A DNA stretch of 64,000 bases from Yponomeuta sedellus (Eukaryota; Arthropoda; Insecta; Lepidoptera; Yponomeutidae), in NCBI GenBank assembly GCA_934045075.1, contig OW203731.1, forward strand, positions 16,879,570 through 16,943,569, given 5' to 3'. The translations under genes were made by a program, and so were the position numbers. Each line of letters begins with the position of its first letter. The first letter of the stretch is position 1. The notes under the pieces were generated by a model. The model ran no database searches, was not told where the DNA came from, and saw only the letters and a program-made list of their open reading frames with translations. Positions 1 to 9,779 of this stretch are shown here, in pieces.

Positions 1-365
1 TATAGACCCTCTGTGCAAAATTTCAGCTTCTTATGTCCAATTTTGGAAAAGATTCAAGGAACAAAATTTTGCAACCCCTTTCACTCCCTTAAGGGTTAAA
101 TTTAGAAAAACAGATGAAACACGTACTTTTTTGATTGTGTTGAAGAGTATTTATTTTAAGTTTCTAGAAAATTAGACAACATTCTTTATACCTCCTATAT
201 AAATTTTGGCAACCCTTTTCGCCCCTTTAGGGGTTGAATTTTAAGAAATTCTGTCTTATTTCTTGCCTACATTATATATAGACCCTCTGTGCAACATTTT
301 AGCTTCCTAGGTCCAACAGCTTGGGCTTGGCGTAGATGAGTAAGTCAGTCAGTCAGGACTTTGAA
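1..365. repeat. Dispersed RTE-like repeat, copy 1
   Basis: AT-rich repeat with recognisable blocks: 'gaccctctgtgcaa', 'cctttcactcccttaagggtt', and near the right end a short CAGT iteration followed by 'ggactttgaatttatatata'. The same order of blocks recurs at 836-1176 and 1177-1397. The CAGT-rich stretch resembles the 3' arms of RTE-type LINE-derived repeats in Lepidoptera; that assignment is from memory. No coding capacity is seen. Confidence 0.6.
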
Positions 366-835
366 TTTATATATATAGACTAGCTTATGCCCGCGACTCC
401 GTCCGCGTGGACTTTAGTTATTCAGCATACTTCAATAAAAGGTGCAGATGACTGGAAGAGATCACTTTTAGTGATAAGACCGCCGTCTGTACTCGTAGGT
501 TAAGAAATATCTGTGTAATTTTTATTTTTATGTACAATAAAGTGTTCTCTATCTATTTATCTTTCTTATTAATGATCATTGCAAAACAGACTTTAAGGGG
601 AAACTGCAGTCTTTTAAATTCGAATGGGTACTCCGATGGAATAAGTGGTTTACGGGGTACCTATATATACCTATTCTCTTCTAGTACAGCCAGTAAATAC
701 AATGGCCTGTATTACGTTTTTATTTAAAACTTTCACGCGCAACCTGGTCCCATTGCACAAATTAGGTGGATTAAGATTTCGCGGTAGTGGTACAGGAGCA
801 CCAACTTCAAGGATAAGACGTGTGTGAGACGCAAT
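366..835. repeat. Second repeat type between the copies
   Basis: Begins with 'ctagcttatgcccgcgactc' at about 379, a block common to many arthropod repeats of RTE/SINE type. A related block starts the fragment at 50470. The short ORFs here show no domain and are regarded as noise. Confidence 0.4.
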
Positions 836-1176
836 CCTGTGTGCAAGATTTCAGCTTCCTACAATTTTGGAAAAGATTCAAGGAATAAAATTTTGCTACC
901 CCTTTCACTCCCTTAAGGGTTAAATTTATAAAAACGGTGAAATACGTGTTCAATTGATTGTGTTAAAGAGTATTTATTTTAAGTTTCAAGAAAATTAGGC
1001 GACGTTCTGTATACTTCTCATACAAATTTTGACTACTCTTTTGACCCCCTTAGGGGTTGAGTTTCAAAAAATCCTCATTTATTCCTTGCCTATATTATAT
1101 ACATACTCTTTGTGCAAAACTTCAGCTTCTTAGGTCCAAGGGCTCGGGCTGGGCGTTGATGAGTGAGTCAGTCAGG
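836..1176. repeat. Dispersed RTE-like repeat, copy 2
   Basis: Diverged copy of the 1-365 repeat, with the same sequence of blocks ('cctttcactcccttaagggt', 'ccttaggggttgagtttc', the CAGT stretch). It abuts copy 3 directly in the same orientation. Confidence 0.6.
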
Positions 1177-1397
1177 AGAATAAAATGTTGCGACCCCGTT
1201 CACTCCCTTAAGGGTTGAATTTAGAAAAAATGGCGAAACACGTATTCAATCAATTGTCTTGAAGAACATCTATTTTAAGTTTCAAGAAAATTAGACAACA
1301 TTTTTTATACCTCCCATACAAATTTTGGCAACCCTTTTCGCCCCCTTAGGGATTGAATTTGAAAAAATCTGGTCTTATTCCTTGCCTAAGAGGACTT
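1177..1397. repeat. Dispersed RTE-like repeat, copy 3 (partial)
   Basis: Third, shorter copy in the same orientation as the two to its left. It ends at 'attccttgcctaa', where a different sequence with an open frame begins. Confidence 0.55.
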
Positions 1398-1398
1398 C

Positions 1399-1679
1399 AT
1401 TCAAATATGGTGTGCATTTTGTCAGAGCCATCGCACTAATAATTTAGTCGAATCACGGAACAAACAAGTCAAACATCGCGTGGTGAAAAAGAATCCTAAT
1501 CTTATGAAGCTTCTCACTTCGTTGGCTGAAGATGCATCGTACTACGAAGTGTTTGCATTGCGGCTTACTCAAGGGAGCATAGGGATTACAGAAAGATCAA
1601 TCAAAAGTATTAATCGCGATGTTTACATACGGGAGGTCCAAATGGAGCTTGTTAATGGCGAAATTACGATTGGCCATAG
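1399..1679 (+). pseudogene. Transposase fragment, possibly MULE type
   Basis: An open frame runs through this stretch without an ATG at its left end. The translation contains 'RTNNLVESRNKQVK' followed by 'NPNLMKLLTSLAED'. An RTNN-x-(L/V)E motif followed by a 'P-x-L' helix resembles the C-terminal part of MULE-type transposases found with FLYWCH proteins in insects; this is pattern recognition only. The frame is cut off at 1680 by the left LTR of retrotransposon A, so the fragment is an insertion victim or a scrap. It could instead belong to an unrelated gene. Confidence 0.3.
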
Positions 1680-2044
1680 TGTAACAGCAGGGGCAGCAGG
1701 AGAACAGCAGGTCGAGGTAGCAAGGAAAATAGCAGCACACGGATAGCGGTTATCTTTTATTCGGTCAACCCAACAATATATTAAGAAGTATTTCGTACAT
1801 TCCCTCGCTTTTATATTACCCCTCCACAGTGGTGACAACTGAAAACTATCAATCAACGGAAACATTCAAACCCATCCTAAAAAAAGTAATTGTTGTTAAA
1901 TAATTTATGAATTAATATGATAAATTACATTTAACTAATTCATAAATTAATATGGATTTTATAATCGACTATTGACTCCTATGCTAGATGTTTTATTTAA
2001 AAGTATGTATGTTGTGGTGACGACAGGAACCGGAATTTATTACA
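1680..2044 (-). repeat. 3' LTR of element A
   Basis: 365 bp, nearly identical to 7609-7974 and bounded by TGTAAC at the left and TTACA at the right on the plus strand. Because the element is encoded on the minus strand, this is its 3' LTR. Confidence 0.93.
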
Positions 2045-2112
2045 CTCGGCCATCCTGCATCAGCCGTGTCCCACGGCGATCTTGGGCGGCTTCGGCACTT
2101 CTTTGAACCTGA
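2045..2112 (-). other. GC-rich segment abutting the 3' LTR
   Basis: This GC-rich block stands out from its AT-rich surroundings. In coding orientation it ends CAGGATGGCCGAG directly against the LTR, where a purine-rich polypurine tract would be expected; the match to that expectation is poor. The same bases resemble the 5' end and A-box of tRNA-Leu (see findings). Read on the minus strand, the rest follows a TTTCAG acceptor-like site and is open for about 16 codons (contains KEVPKPPKIAVGHG), so a captured exon is another possibility. Confidence 0.35.
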
Positions 2113-2474
2113 AACGATTTTAACGCAGTAAATTTTCTTTGATAAAATAAAAGCACTTACACAAAACCATTTCTGTAGTTGTAGTTTTATATAAAATAGA
2201 TTTTATCGTTCAAGTACTAATCGGTAAATATGACTACGTCTGTTATTTGCTTGACTGCCCAATTGTGTAACAGATCTACCCTCATTCCTTCATAGCATGA
2301 TAGATTTAATTACGTCAGACAACTGTTGGGTACTAACAATTATTTCATAGCAGCAGTAGACATAAGCAGAAAACTAAAACAGAAAACTAAATTTGAAGTA
2401 AATTAAATAAGCAGAAAGAAAAAAAAAAAAAAAAATTATAAAGTTAATTATGTAGGTCTAGGTCAGATGATTGG
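2113..2474. other. AT-rich 3' untranslated part of element A
   Basis: No frame, RNA gene or strong repeat was recognised. An A-run lies at about 2419-2434. Confidence 0.5.
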
Positions 2475-2932
2475 CGATATTGACGGGTAAACTCGTTGGC
2501 ACACAGATCCAGCTCAGTCGACTAGATATTGAAACGTACAATCGTTGGCACACAGATCTAGCTCAGTTGACTAGATATTGACGCGTAAACTCGTTGGCAC
2601 ACAGATCCAGCTTAGTTGACTAGATATTGAAACGTACAATCGTTGGCACACAGATCTAGCTCAGTTGACTAGATATTGACGCGTAAACTCGTTGTCACAC
2701 AGATCTAGCTCAGTTGACTAGATATAGAAACACAATCACTCGCTGCCACACAGATCTAGCTTTGTTGTCTAGATATTAAAAGTTAAGCGAACAAAGAGCT
2801 AACTCAGTTCAATTGATAATAAAACGTCATTACTCGTCGGCACACAGATCTAGCTCAGTTGACTAGATATTGAGACATAATTACTCGTTGCCACATAGAT
2901 CTAGTTTTGTTGTCAAGATATTAAAACTTTGT
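2475..2932. repeat. About 50-bp tandem array inside element A
   Basis: Eight recognisable units and one degenerate unit with a period of about 49-50 bp. Each carries a core CACACAGATCTAG followed by CTCAGTTGACTAGATATT. Two unit flavours alternate in the left half (GACGCGTAAACT and GAAACGTACAAT). Each core contains the dyad ATCTAG...CTAGAT. The array lies between the pol stop codon and the 3' LTR. It is not coding. Confidence 0.9.
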
Positions 2933-3209
2933 CATATATGGACTTCATAGATTATTGCAACTGGAATTACTATTTTATCAATTCAAAACAGTTTTAAATT
3001 CTTATACAAACATTTACATTTATTTTCATCACTTTCTTTATACATGATCGAAATTAATTCATATTATTATTAAATGAAATCTATTATTTGCAACTTTAAG
3101 AATCTTAACAAATTTATACAGGGAGAAATAATTACTAAAACAATTGATAAATCGTAAATTATCATATCTGTACATCACACTCACTTACATCACACATGCA
3201 GGATTGTAC
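2933..3209. other. AT-rich spacer between array and pol stop
   Basis: No repeat or frame was recognised. This is part of the 3' untranslated region of element A. Confidence 0.5.
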
Positions 3210-6200
3210 CTAACTCTCAAGTAGGTCTATGAGGTCGTCTCGGTCAACTTCTCTATCAGATTCAGTGGAGCTGTCAGAGACAGAAGGTTTATAGGGACGC
3301 AATGCTTCACCAGGGACGACAGCACAAAACTTCCTGTACCCCTTAATGCCTTTTATACTGTTAATTGTATAACGGTCGATAGAAATATCGGATTTTGTTA
3401 TTTTGTATGGTCCTGTGTAACAACTACCTAACTTTTTAGTTACGGCTGTAGCAGGATCACGAGACAAACCTCCCTTCCATAATACTAAGTCACCTACTTT
3501 ATACTTTTTACAACTTTTGTGTTTTTTATCATAGCGGTTTTTCATGACTGTCATATATTTATCGATACGCACTTTAGCCTTTTGTTTACGTTCTTCTAAC
3601 TGTGTTTTCGAATCAGAGTGGTCAGTACTACCGGCTGCGGGGTAGGCGGGCAAAATACTATTTTTGTGAGCGAACATCAAATTAAATGGCGCATAACCAG
3701 TTACTGCGTGTGCTGTATTGTTTATGCCCCATACGACGTCGGACAACTTTTCGTCCCAAGTACACTCGCTTTCTGTCGTAGTATTTAGCCCGTTAATTAT
3801 CGTCCTGTTTACCCTTTCTACCTGTCCGTTTGAACGAGGAGAAGCCACGGCATTTAGCACATGTTTTAATTGTTTTTCATTGACAAACTCTTTAAAATAT
3901 CGGCTAGTAAATGCTACTCCGCGGTCTGTAATTATTCTACAGGGATTACCAAAAACTGAAATTATTTCTTTTAGGTTTTTAATAGTTTCTACAGAGCTAA
4001 CACTTCTAACTGGCCTGGCAAACACGAATTTTGTAAATGAATCAATAACAACAAGTATGTATGTATTACCCCTGCGTGTTTTTAGGAATGGCCCTAAATG
4101 ATCGGCATGAATGGTGTGCATGGGAATTTGCGGTTTTTCAATTGGGTGAAGTTCGCCCTCCGGCTTGCCGTAGTTACCCTTTGCGTAAGCGCATTGCAAG
4201 CAAGCGTTAACATATTTTCGAATGAATCTAGTCATACCCTTGAACCAAAATTGTGATTTTATTGCCTTTTCACACTTGTCAAAGCCCAAGTGTCCAACCT
4301 GGTCATGATACTTTTGTAGCAGACTCCATTTGGACAGTTTAGGTATTACAAATCTATTTCCATGAATAGTTTTACGAAACAAACATTGGTCGACCATTTC
4401 GTAGTTATTTACAATGTCAGGATTATTAGTACCTTCTCTCAGCTGTTTCATAATTCCTTGTACATGTTCGTCCTGAAGTTGTAACGTGAGGCGCCAATCA
4501 ATGTCGTCAATGCTAAGTACAGGGACTGTCTCTATAGGGTTACGGCTTAGGGCATCAACGTGCCGCATGCGATCCCCGGGTCGATATTCAACCTCGAGGT
4601 CGAAGTCTTGGATAGTGAGCCACCAACGAGCAATACGAGGAACCAGGTCCTTTTTTGTGAGGGTACTCCGCAGAGCGGCGCAATCGGTAACTACCTTTAC
4701 CGGAATACCAGTTAGATATATGCGAAAACGTTTGAGGGATTCTACTACAGCCAAAGTTTCTAGTTCATAACTGTGATAATATTGCTCTTCCTTGGTAGTC
4801 ACACGGCTAAAGTAAGCAACCGGTTTTAATTTTCCATCCTCTTGATACTGTAGTAGTATCCCACCTAAACCTTGCTTACTGGCATCAGTATGGAGTTCAG
4901 TTTTCGCATGTGGGTCATAAATGGCCAATACGGGTCTTTCAGTTAGAATAGATTTAAGGCGTTCAAATGCCTCTTCTTGCTCTATTCCCCATTCCCATTC
5001 TACCCCCTTTTTGGTCAAATAAGTGAGAGGACGTGCGATTTCAGCAAAACTGTTCACGAACCTACGGAAATAGGAGGCGAGGCCGACAAATTGCCGTATT
5101 TCGTGTACATTAGTGGGGCGTCTAAATTGTGAAACGCTATCTATCTTCGATTGCCCAGGACGTACAGATCCAGCAGTTATTTCGTGGCCCAAATAACTGA
5201 CACTTGTCTTTAAAAAGGAGCATTTTTGTAAATTTAGTTTTAAGTTTGCCTGCTCCAACAGTTTAAATACTTCCTCCAGGAGGTCTATACCTTCCTCTAT
5301 AGTTACCGAAGGTATAGTCACATCATCCAGATAAATAGCCAATCGATTGTTAAGGGGTCCTAGGGCTTTTCGTATAAGACGAGAGAATACTGCAGGGGCA
5401 TTGGCCAGACCAAACGGCATTTTTAGAAACTCGTATTGTCCAGTTGGCGTTACAAAGGCTGTTTTAGGTATCGATTCGTCAGACATTTTTACTTGATAAT
5501 AACTTTGCGCCATATCAAGTGCTGTAAAATACAGTTTTCCTGAAAGCCGATTGATCTGATCGTCGATGTGTGGCAGTGGAAAGCGATCTTTAATTGTTCG
5601 AGCGTTGAGAGCGCGATAGTCTATACAGAGACGATAATCACCCCCCTTTTTCCTGACCAATATCACGGGACTAGCATACTCTGAGTTCGACTCTCTCACT
5701 ATATCGGCTGACATTAACTCACCTACCTTTTGCTCAACGATTGCGGTCTCTTTATAAGATAACCTATAAGGTTTACAGTGCACAGGCATGTCTGTTGTGG
5801 TTGCAATTCTCATTTCAATCAGGCTAGTACACCCAAGTTCATTACTGCATTCGGCAAAAGAATTACTATATTTATTCAACAATCTCAATAGTAGTTCGCA
5901 ATAATACTCGCCAATATCTCCCATTTCTACATCCGTCTTATCTATTATTTTATTACGCACCTGGTCTAAACAGTTTTCGTTTGAGACAGTTAACACATCG
6001 GATTGTTCGTAAACATCTGCGCGAGTGAGTAATTTACCTTCAGCCCAGCGTATGCATGACTCACCTAAATTTGTTATTTGTAAGCGATAATTTCCATCCA
6101 TCAAAATCGACTGAGGAATGAAATAAGACTCATTGTTGAAGCTAAAAATTATGGGGCGGGTTATAAGAACACTACCAACGCCTAGGCAGCTTCCAACATG

Positions 6201-7595
6201 CACATGAACGTCTAGAGTAGCGCCTGGTTGCAATTCTAAGTCGTTGGACAGCAATAATGGAACTTTTTCTACAAAATCATTCTTAGATAGTTGTATATCC
6301 GACAAATTGTGGGTAGGGCATGAACTTTCCCCATTGTTAGCAATCAACTTGACTGATTTGGAGGTAGCAATAAGGGTTACATTGGAATGAGTAATAACTG
6401 GCTGACCAATTATGATATCTATGTCTTTTAGGTCCGAATCTGTAACTTCGGCGAAACTTTCAAGATGTAGGTCATCAATGTGTAACTGAAAATGTACTTT
6501 GCCTAGCGAAACAATTTGCGTGCCACCAAAACCTTTCATCAACACATTTGAATGCAATATTTTTAGCTGCAAAGCTCCAACAGATTTCAACGTAATAATA
6601 TTGACTTTACTGCCTGTATCAATGTAAGCAAGTACCACTACACCATTTATAGTAATAAGTTTCTTATAGACATCAGTCAGAATTTCAAATGAAGCGAATG
6701 AAACTTGACGTACCTGTTGGACGTTCCGTTGCCCTAGTGGTGCGTTGCTAGGCCGTGACGCGGCGGCGCTGCTCCCGGCAGCAAACCAGCAGGCAGCAGC
6801 AGCGTGACCCACACGTTGACAGACCTGGCAGCGTGTGAGGCGACAGTCTCGAGCTTCGTGACCAGTCTTGCGGCAGTTGAAGCAGGTCTTCGGCATACTT
6901 GATCCTCGTTGCCAAGTGGATCTAGATTCTATATTTCTTGATTCAACTTTCTTGTAATTCTCTAGAGACGATAAGAATCCGTAGTACAACTCTTCTGGTG
7001 TCTCACAGCTGAAGGCCTTGGCATTCGCTCTTAGTTCAACTGGTAGGCCTCTTATCAGGCATGAAATTGCGGAGTCCCCTTCCAGGCTACATTTCTTCAA
7101 AAGGGACATCTTGTCGTGGAAATACCTGGTCATGGTTTCTCCATTGTCCTTGGTGCGCTTGAGCATTTCTTCCAGTCTATCGACATAATCCGTGGAACGA
7201 GGGAACGCGCGTGACAGTCTATCTTTCCACAGCGTCCACGTGGCTCCATAATCTTCCAGGTCATCATACCAATCTCGAGCAGCACCTCGCAGACGAATTT
7301 GCATGACAAAGACACGGTCTCTCTCATCCCAGTGGTACATGTCACCGAGCTGATCAATTTTATTAAGCCAGCCCTTCACATTAGTGGTTTTCTTCCCAGG
7401 GTCAAATTTAGGAATGACCTCAGCGTCCAGATGATTCACTCTTCGTTTTGCAGGACGTTCCATTTCTTCTTCTCGTCGCGAAAAAAAAACTTCGTCATTT
7501 TGAGCAGCTTCTTCGTCTGTAGTCGTGTCATCATGTTTCCTTTTTCCTCTCTTTCCCAATCCGTGGACATACGGGCCGAGCATCTTGTTCTTCAT
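3210..7595 (-). CDS. Gag-Pol polyprotein of element A
   Basis: Single frame of 1461 codons from the ATG at 7595, only 13 bp inside the 5' LTR. The frame extends further up into the LTR, but from a non-ATG codon, so 7595 is preferred. Domains in order (residues from this start): gag matrix/capsid-like region about 50-220; two CCHC knuckles about 238-272 (CFNCRKTGHEARDC, then CQVCQRVGHAAAAC); aspartic protease with DTG near 325; reverse transcriptase with YLDD near 755; RNase H with HTDAS near 903; integrase HHCC zinc site about 1095-1133 and DDE residues in ADHLG, TDRG and QVERVNR near 1165, 1222 and 1260. No frameshift or stop is present and all catalytic motifs are kept, so it is potentially active. 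Clade assignment within Gypsy is not attempted. Confidence 0.95.
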   Translation of the reverse strand: MKNKMLGPYVHGLGKRGKRKHDDTTTDEEAAQNDEVFFSRREEEMERPAKRRVNHLDAEVIPKFDPGKKTTNVKGWLNKIDQLGDMYHWDERDRVFVMQIRLRGAARDWYDDLEDYGATWTLWKDRLSRAFPRSTDYVDRLEEMLKRTKDNGETMTRYFHDKMSLLKKCSLEGDSAISCLIRGLPVELRANAKAFSCETPEELYYGFLSSLENYKKVESRNIESRSTWQRGSSMPKTCFNCRKTGHEARDCRLTRCQVCQRVGHAAAACWFAAGSSAAASRPSNAPLGQRNVQQVRQVSFASFEILTDVYKKLITINGVVVLAYIDTGSKVNIITLKSVGALQLKILHSNVLMKGFGGTQIVSLGKVHFQLHIDDLHLESFAEVTDSDLKDIDIIIGQPVITHSNVTLIATSKSVKLIANNGESSCPTHNLSDIQLSKNDFVEKVPLLLSNDLELQPGATLDVHVHVGSCLGVGSVLITRPIIFSFNNESYFIPQSILMDGNYRLQITNLGESCIRWAEGKLLTRADVYEQSDVLTVSNENCLDQVRNKIIDKTDVEMGDIGEYYCELLLRLLNKYSNSFAECSNELGCTSLIEMRIATTTDMPVHCKPYRLSYKETAIVEQKVGELMSADIVRESNSEYASPVILVRKKGGDYRLCIDYRALNARTIKDRFPLPHIDDQINRLSGKLYFTALDMAQSYYQVKMSDESIPKTAFVTPTGQYEFLKMPFGLANAPAVFSRLIRKALGPLNNRLAIYLDDVTIPSVTIEEGIDLLEEVFKLLEQANLKLNLQKCSFLKTSVSYLGHEITAGSVRPGQSKIDSVSQFRRPTNVHEIRQFVGLASYFRRFVNSFAEIARPLTYLTKKGVEWEWGIEQEEAFERLKSILTERPVLAIYDPHAKTELHTDASKQGLGGILLQYQEDGKLKPVAYFSRVTTKEEQYYHSYELETLAVVESLKRFRIYLTGIPVKVVTDCAALRSTLTKKDLVPRIARWWLTIQDFDLEVEYRPGDRMRHVDALSRNPIETVPVLSIDDIDWRLTLQLQDEHVQGIMKQLREGTNNPDIVNNYEMVDQCLFRKTIHGNRFVIPKLSKWSLLQKYHDQVGHLGFDKCEKAIKSQFWFKGMTRFIRKYVNACLQCAYAKGNYGKPEGELHPIEKPQIPMHTIHADHLGPFLKTRRGNTYILVVIDSFTKFVFARPVRSVSSVETIKNLKEIISVFGNPCRIITDRGVAFTSRYFKEFVNEKQLKHVLNAVASPRSNGQVERVNRTIINGLNTTTESECTWDEKLSDVVWGINNTAHAVTGYAPFNLMFAHKNSILPAYPAAGSTDHSDSKTQLEERKQKAKVRIDKYMTVMKNRYDKKHKSCKKYKVGDLVLWKGGLSRDPATAVTKKLGSCYTGPYKITKSDISIDRYTINSIKGIKGYRKFCAVVPGEALRPYKPSVSDSSTESDREVDRDDLIDLLES

Positions 7596-7607
7596 CCCAC
7601 TTCTGAA
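7592..7607 (-). promoter_or_regulatory. Candidate primer binding site (tRNA-Leu)
   Basis: Immediately inside the 5' LTR the coding strand reads TCAGAAGTGGGAT. This matches the complement of the 3' acceptor/T-arm side of insect tRNA-Leu as I remember it, without the CCA-derived TGG. Minus-strand synthesis would begin here. The site almost touches the gag ATG. Confidence 0.5.
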
Positions 7608-7608
7608 G

Positions 7609-7974
7609 TGTAACAGCAGGGGCAGCAGGAGAACAGCAGGTCGAGGTAGCAAGGAAAATAGCAGCACACGGATAGCGGTTATCTTTTATTCGGTCAACCC
7701 AACAATATATTAAGAAGTATTTCGTACATTCCCTCGCTTTTATATTACCCCTCCACAGTGGTGACAACTGAAAACTATCAATCAACGGAAACATTCAAAC
7801 CCATCCTAAAAAAAGTAATTGTTGTTAAATAATTTATGAATTAATATGATAAATTACATTTAACTAAATTCATAAATTAATATGGATTTTATAATCGACT
7901 ATTGACTCCTATGCTAGATGTTTTATTTAAAAGTATGTATGTTGTGGTGACGACAGGAACCGGAATTTATTACA
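7609..7974 (-). repeat. 5' LTR of element A
   Basis: 366 bp. In coding orientation it holds TATAAAA (plus-strand 7738-7744) and, downstream, AATAAA (plus-strand 7685-7690). These are a plausible core promoter and poly(A) signal in the usual order. Confidence 0.93.
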
Positions 7975-8250
7975 ATTGCTTGGAAAAATTAAGATGATTG
8001 AAATATAGAATTTAATTGACAAATATGTGATTTTATTAATGACGGTGAAAATGTGATTGTGTTGTAATAACAAGTTAATTCTATTAATTTCACATTAACG
8101 TTATTTATGTTAGTGTAAAACTAATCAATCAACTCTGATTTGATAAATTGTTGTAAAACTGTGTTTGTATAATATATGTATTAGTAGTAATACAATATAA
8201 ATACTTGTTTCATACTAATGTGTTGTTCTTTATATTTGTTTTATATAGGT
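7975..8250. other. AT-rich spacer
   Basis: No frame, RNA or repeat was recognised. Confidence 0.4.
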
Positions 8251-8251
8251 A

Positions 8252-8349
8252 CCAATGGGGATTTATGAACTTTTTGTTCACAAATCCCCATTGGCGTATC
8301 TTAGTATTGGCAATGGGGATTTGTGAACAAAAAGTTCACAAATCCCCAT
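8252..8349. repeat. Twin perfect hairpins
   Basis: Hairpin 1 (8252-8294) has 19-nt arms around TTTTT, with one non-Watson-Crick position. Hairpin 2 (8313-8349) has perfect 16-nt arms around AAAAA. Both arms use the same ATGGGGATTT-GTGAAC sequence, so the two hairpins are copies of each other. Two more short ATGGGGATT copies follow up to about 8372. They do not look like terminator structures, and a nested MITE remnant is the likeliest origin. Confidence 0.8.
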
Positions 8350-8483
8350 CAATGGGGATTTTCAATGGGGATTAGTGGAATAACCCAAAATTCTGTAGGT
8401 CTAATTCAGTTATTGTATTTCACATATTTTTTTGCAATAATAATGCTGTTCGCTATATAGAAATATAGTTTTTCTTTACTACG

Positions 8484-8700
8484 TTCGTTATCAATCCTTG
8501 TATGTCCCCACGGCTGGAGCACATACTCCACCACGGGGGCCAAGTCCGGGTTGGTCCGGGTCACTACGTTCGGACAACGTAAATCTACTGTATAATCCTC
8601 TGGGCGATTTGGTGGCGTTTTGTTAAATCACCGATTACTCATACAGTAGGTCATGGCTTCGAATCCAGGCAAGAATAAATGACTTTGTGTTCTATGTTAC
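8484..8700. repeat. Dispersed lepidopteran-type repeat
   Basis: Contains 'ccttgtatgtccccac' and 'atactccaccacgggg', both found again at 24838-24935. The right part has 'cttcgaatccaggc', reminiscent of a tRNA B box, so a SINE origin is possible. Confidence 0.5.
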
Positions 8701-9289
8701 GTACATGTTTGAGGTTGTAGTGGCAATACCAGTCGCTAACTCTGTAAGAAAGAGACGGCGCAAGGCCGGGCAAGAGCAACTAGCAAGTGGCTAATTCTTG
8801 TATCAGAGGCCCATTTCGGGTCGCTGAGCCAGGTGATTTGTAGCTTTGCTACGTACCGAGCTGACAGAGTCAGTTGGACTCCCTTGTTGTCAATTTCAAA
8901 ATTGACAAAGTTGATAAGTACATCCGCTCCACTGCAGGCACAGGTCTTTTCTCAGAGAGATAGAGAGAGAGAGTCGAGCTCGACTGACTATACTTGGCCA
9001 CCGCGGATGGCACCTTAAACTACTAACATGGCATATGATCTAGATGTATTAAATCTTAAGTCGATCTGCGAGCTTTCAGATACTTGTATAAATATTTGTG
9101 AGCCTAATAGCAGTTGTATATACTTTTACTTGTTAGAATAAGTCGTTAGTGTTAATTTTATTTTCTTTTTATTTTATTTTATTATAATAGGAAAACTTAC
9201 AGCTATGAACAAAACACATTGCGATTGAAATAATGACTGAAAGCCAATTACAAGTTTTCACTTATAGAACTGTGAGTGCTATGCGCACC

Positions 9290-9392
9290 TGTGATTGGCA
9301 CAAACACCAGCCCTCTGTTATTAATTTAAGGTTTTACTTGTAATGTGTTTGTGCTGCTGGTGTGCCTTAATAAATAAAATAAAATAAAAATA
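9290..9392 (+). repeat. LINE 3' end with (TAAAA)n tail
   Basis: A short non-coding stretch ends 'gtgccttaataaataaaata' and runs into TAAAA repeats, as expected of the 3' tail of a heavily 5'-truncated LINE on the plus strand. Family not determined. Confidence 0.4.
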
Positions 9393-9481
9393 TATATGGA
9401 CAACATTTAGTCACTTGGGTTCGCTTAAGACACAGACGTAAATGTAATGCCGCGCCGGTATAACCTGATTTATTCTTTCAG

Positions 9482-9779
9482 GAAGCTCCTGCACGATCGT
9501 AATACCGATCTGGCCAGATATGAACGACACTAGCTTACTTGCTGGATTAGCCAGCTTCAGTTTAAACTTCATTTTCCTACTGCTGTTTTTGAGGGTAGCA
9601 AGCTTATACATTTTGGTTCTGATACTCACTATCTTTCTGAGCCACCAATACAAGCAGCTGCAGAGTTACTTTTACAGCTTGAACAAAATCTTCGAAAAAG
9701 ATTTGGACCAGACTGCTAAGGAGGAGATGTATGAGATGTCTTTGAAGATCGGGTTCAAAATGCACACTAAGATTTTAAA
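9482..9779 (+). CDS. Odorant-receptor-like exon (partial gene)
   Basis: The exon starts after a TTTCAG acceptor ending at 9481 and runs open to a GTAAGC donor at 9780. The translation (about 99 residues) has a short extracellular-like lead with IVIPIWPDM, then a long hydrophobic stretch of one to two membrane segments (SLNFIFLLLFLRVASLYILV, ILTIFL). A charged region follows (HQYKQLQSYFYSLNKIFEKD) with a regularly spaced amphipathic tail (LKIGFKMHTKIL). This organisation is typical of a middle exon of an insect 7tm_6 odorant receptor: a membrane protein that pairs with Orco to form a ligand-gated channel in sensory neurons. Upstream exons were not identified. A gustatory receptor is a less likely alternative. 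Confidence 0.55.

Larger units (their letters stand above)
1680..7974 (-). mobile_element. Complete Ty3/Gypsy LTR retrotransposon A
   Basis: The element is bounded by direct repeats at 1680-2044 and 7609-7974 that start TG and end CA. It carries one uninterrupted gag-pol frame on the minus strand and a candidate tRNA-Leu primer site next to the 5' LTR (right side). The two LTRs differ by one visible 1-bp indel (near 1938/7863), which implies a young insertion. No matching target-site duplication was found: CCATAG lies outside the left LTR and ATTGCT outside the right one. The 1.1-kb region between the stop codon and the 3' LTR has no env-like frame and holds a tandem array instead. Confidence 0.93.

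Noticed and set aside
2475..2932. CRISPR-like array
   Set aside because: Units are contiguous degenerate repeats without unique spacers, in a eukaryotic retrotransposon.
3210..3300. Env gene of an errantivirus in element A
   Set aside because: No frame of adequate size exists between the pol stop and the 3' LTR; that region is the tandem array and AT-rich DNA.
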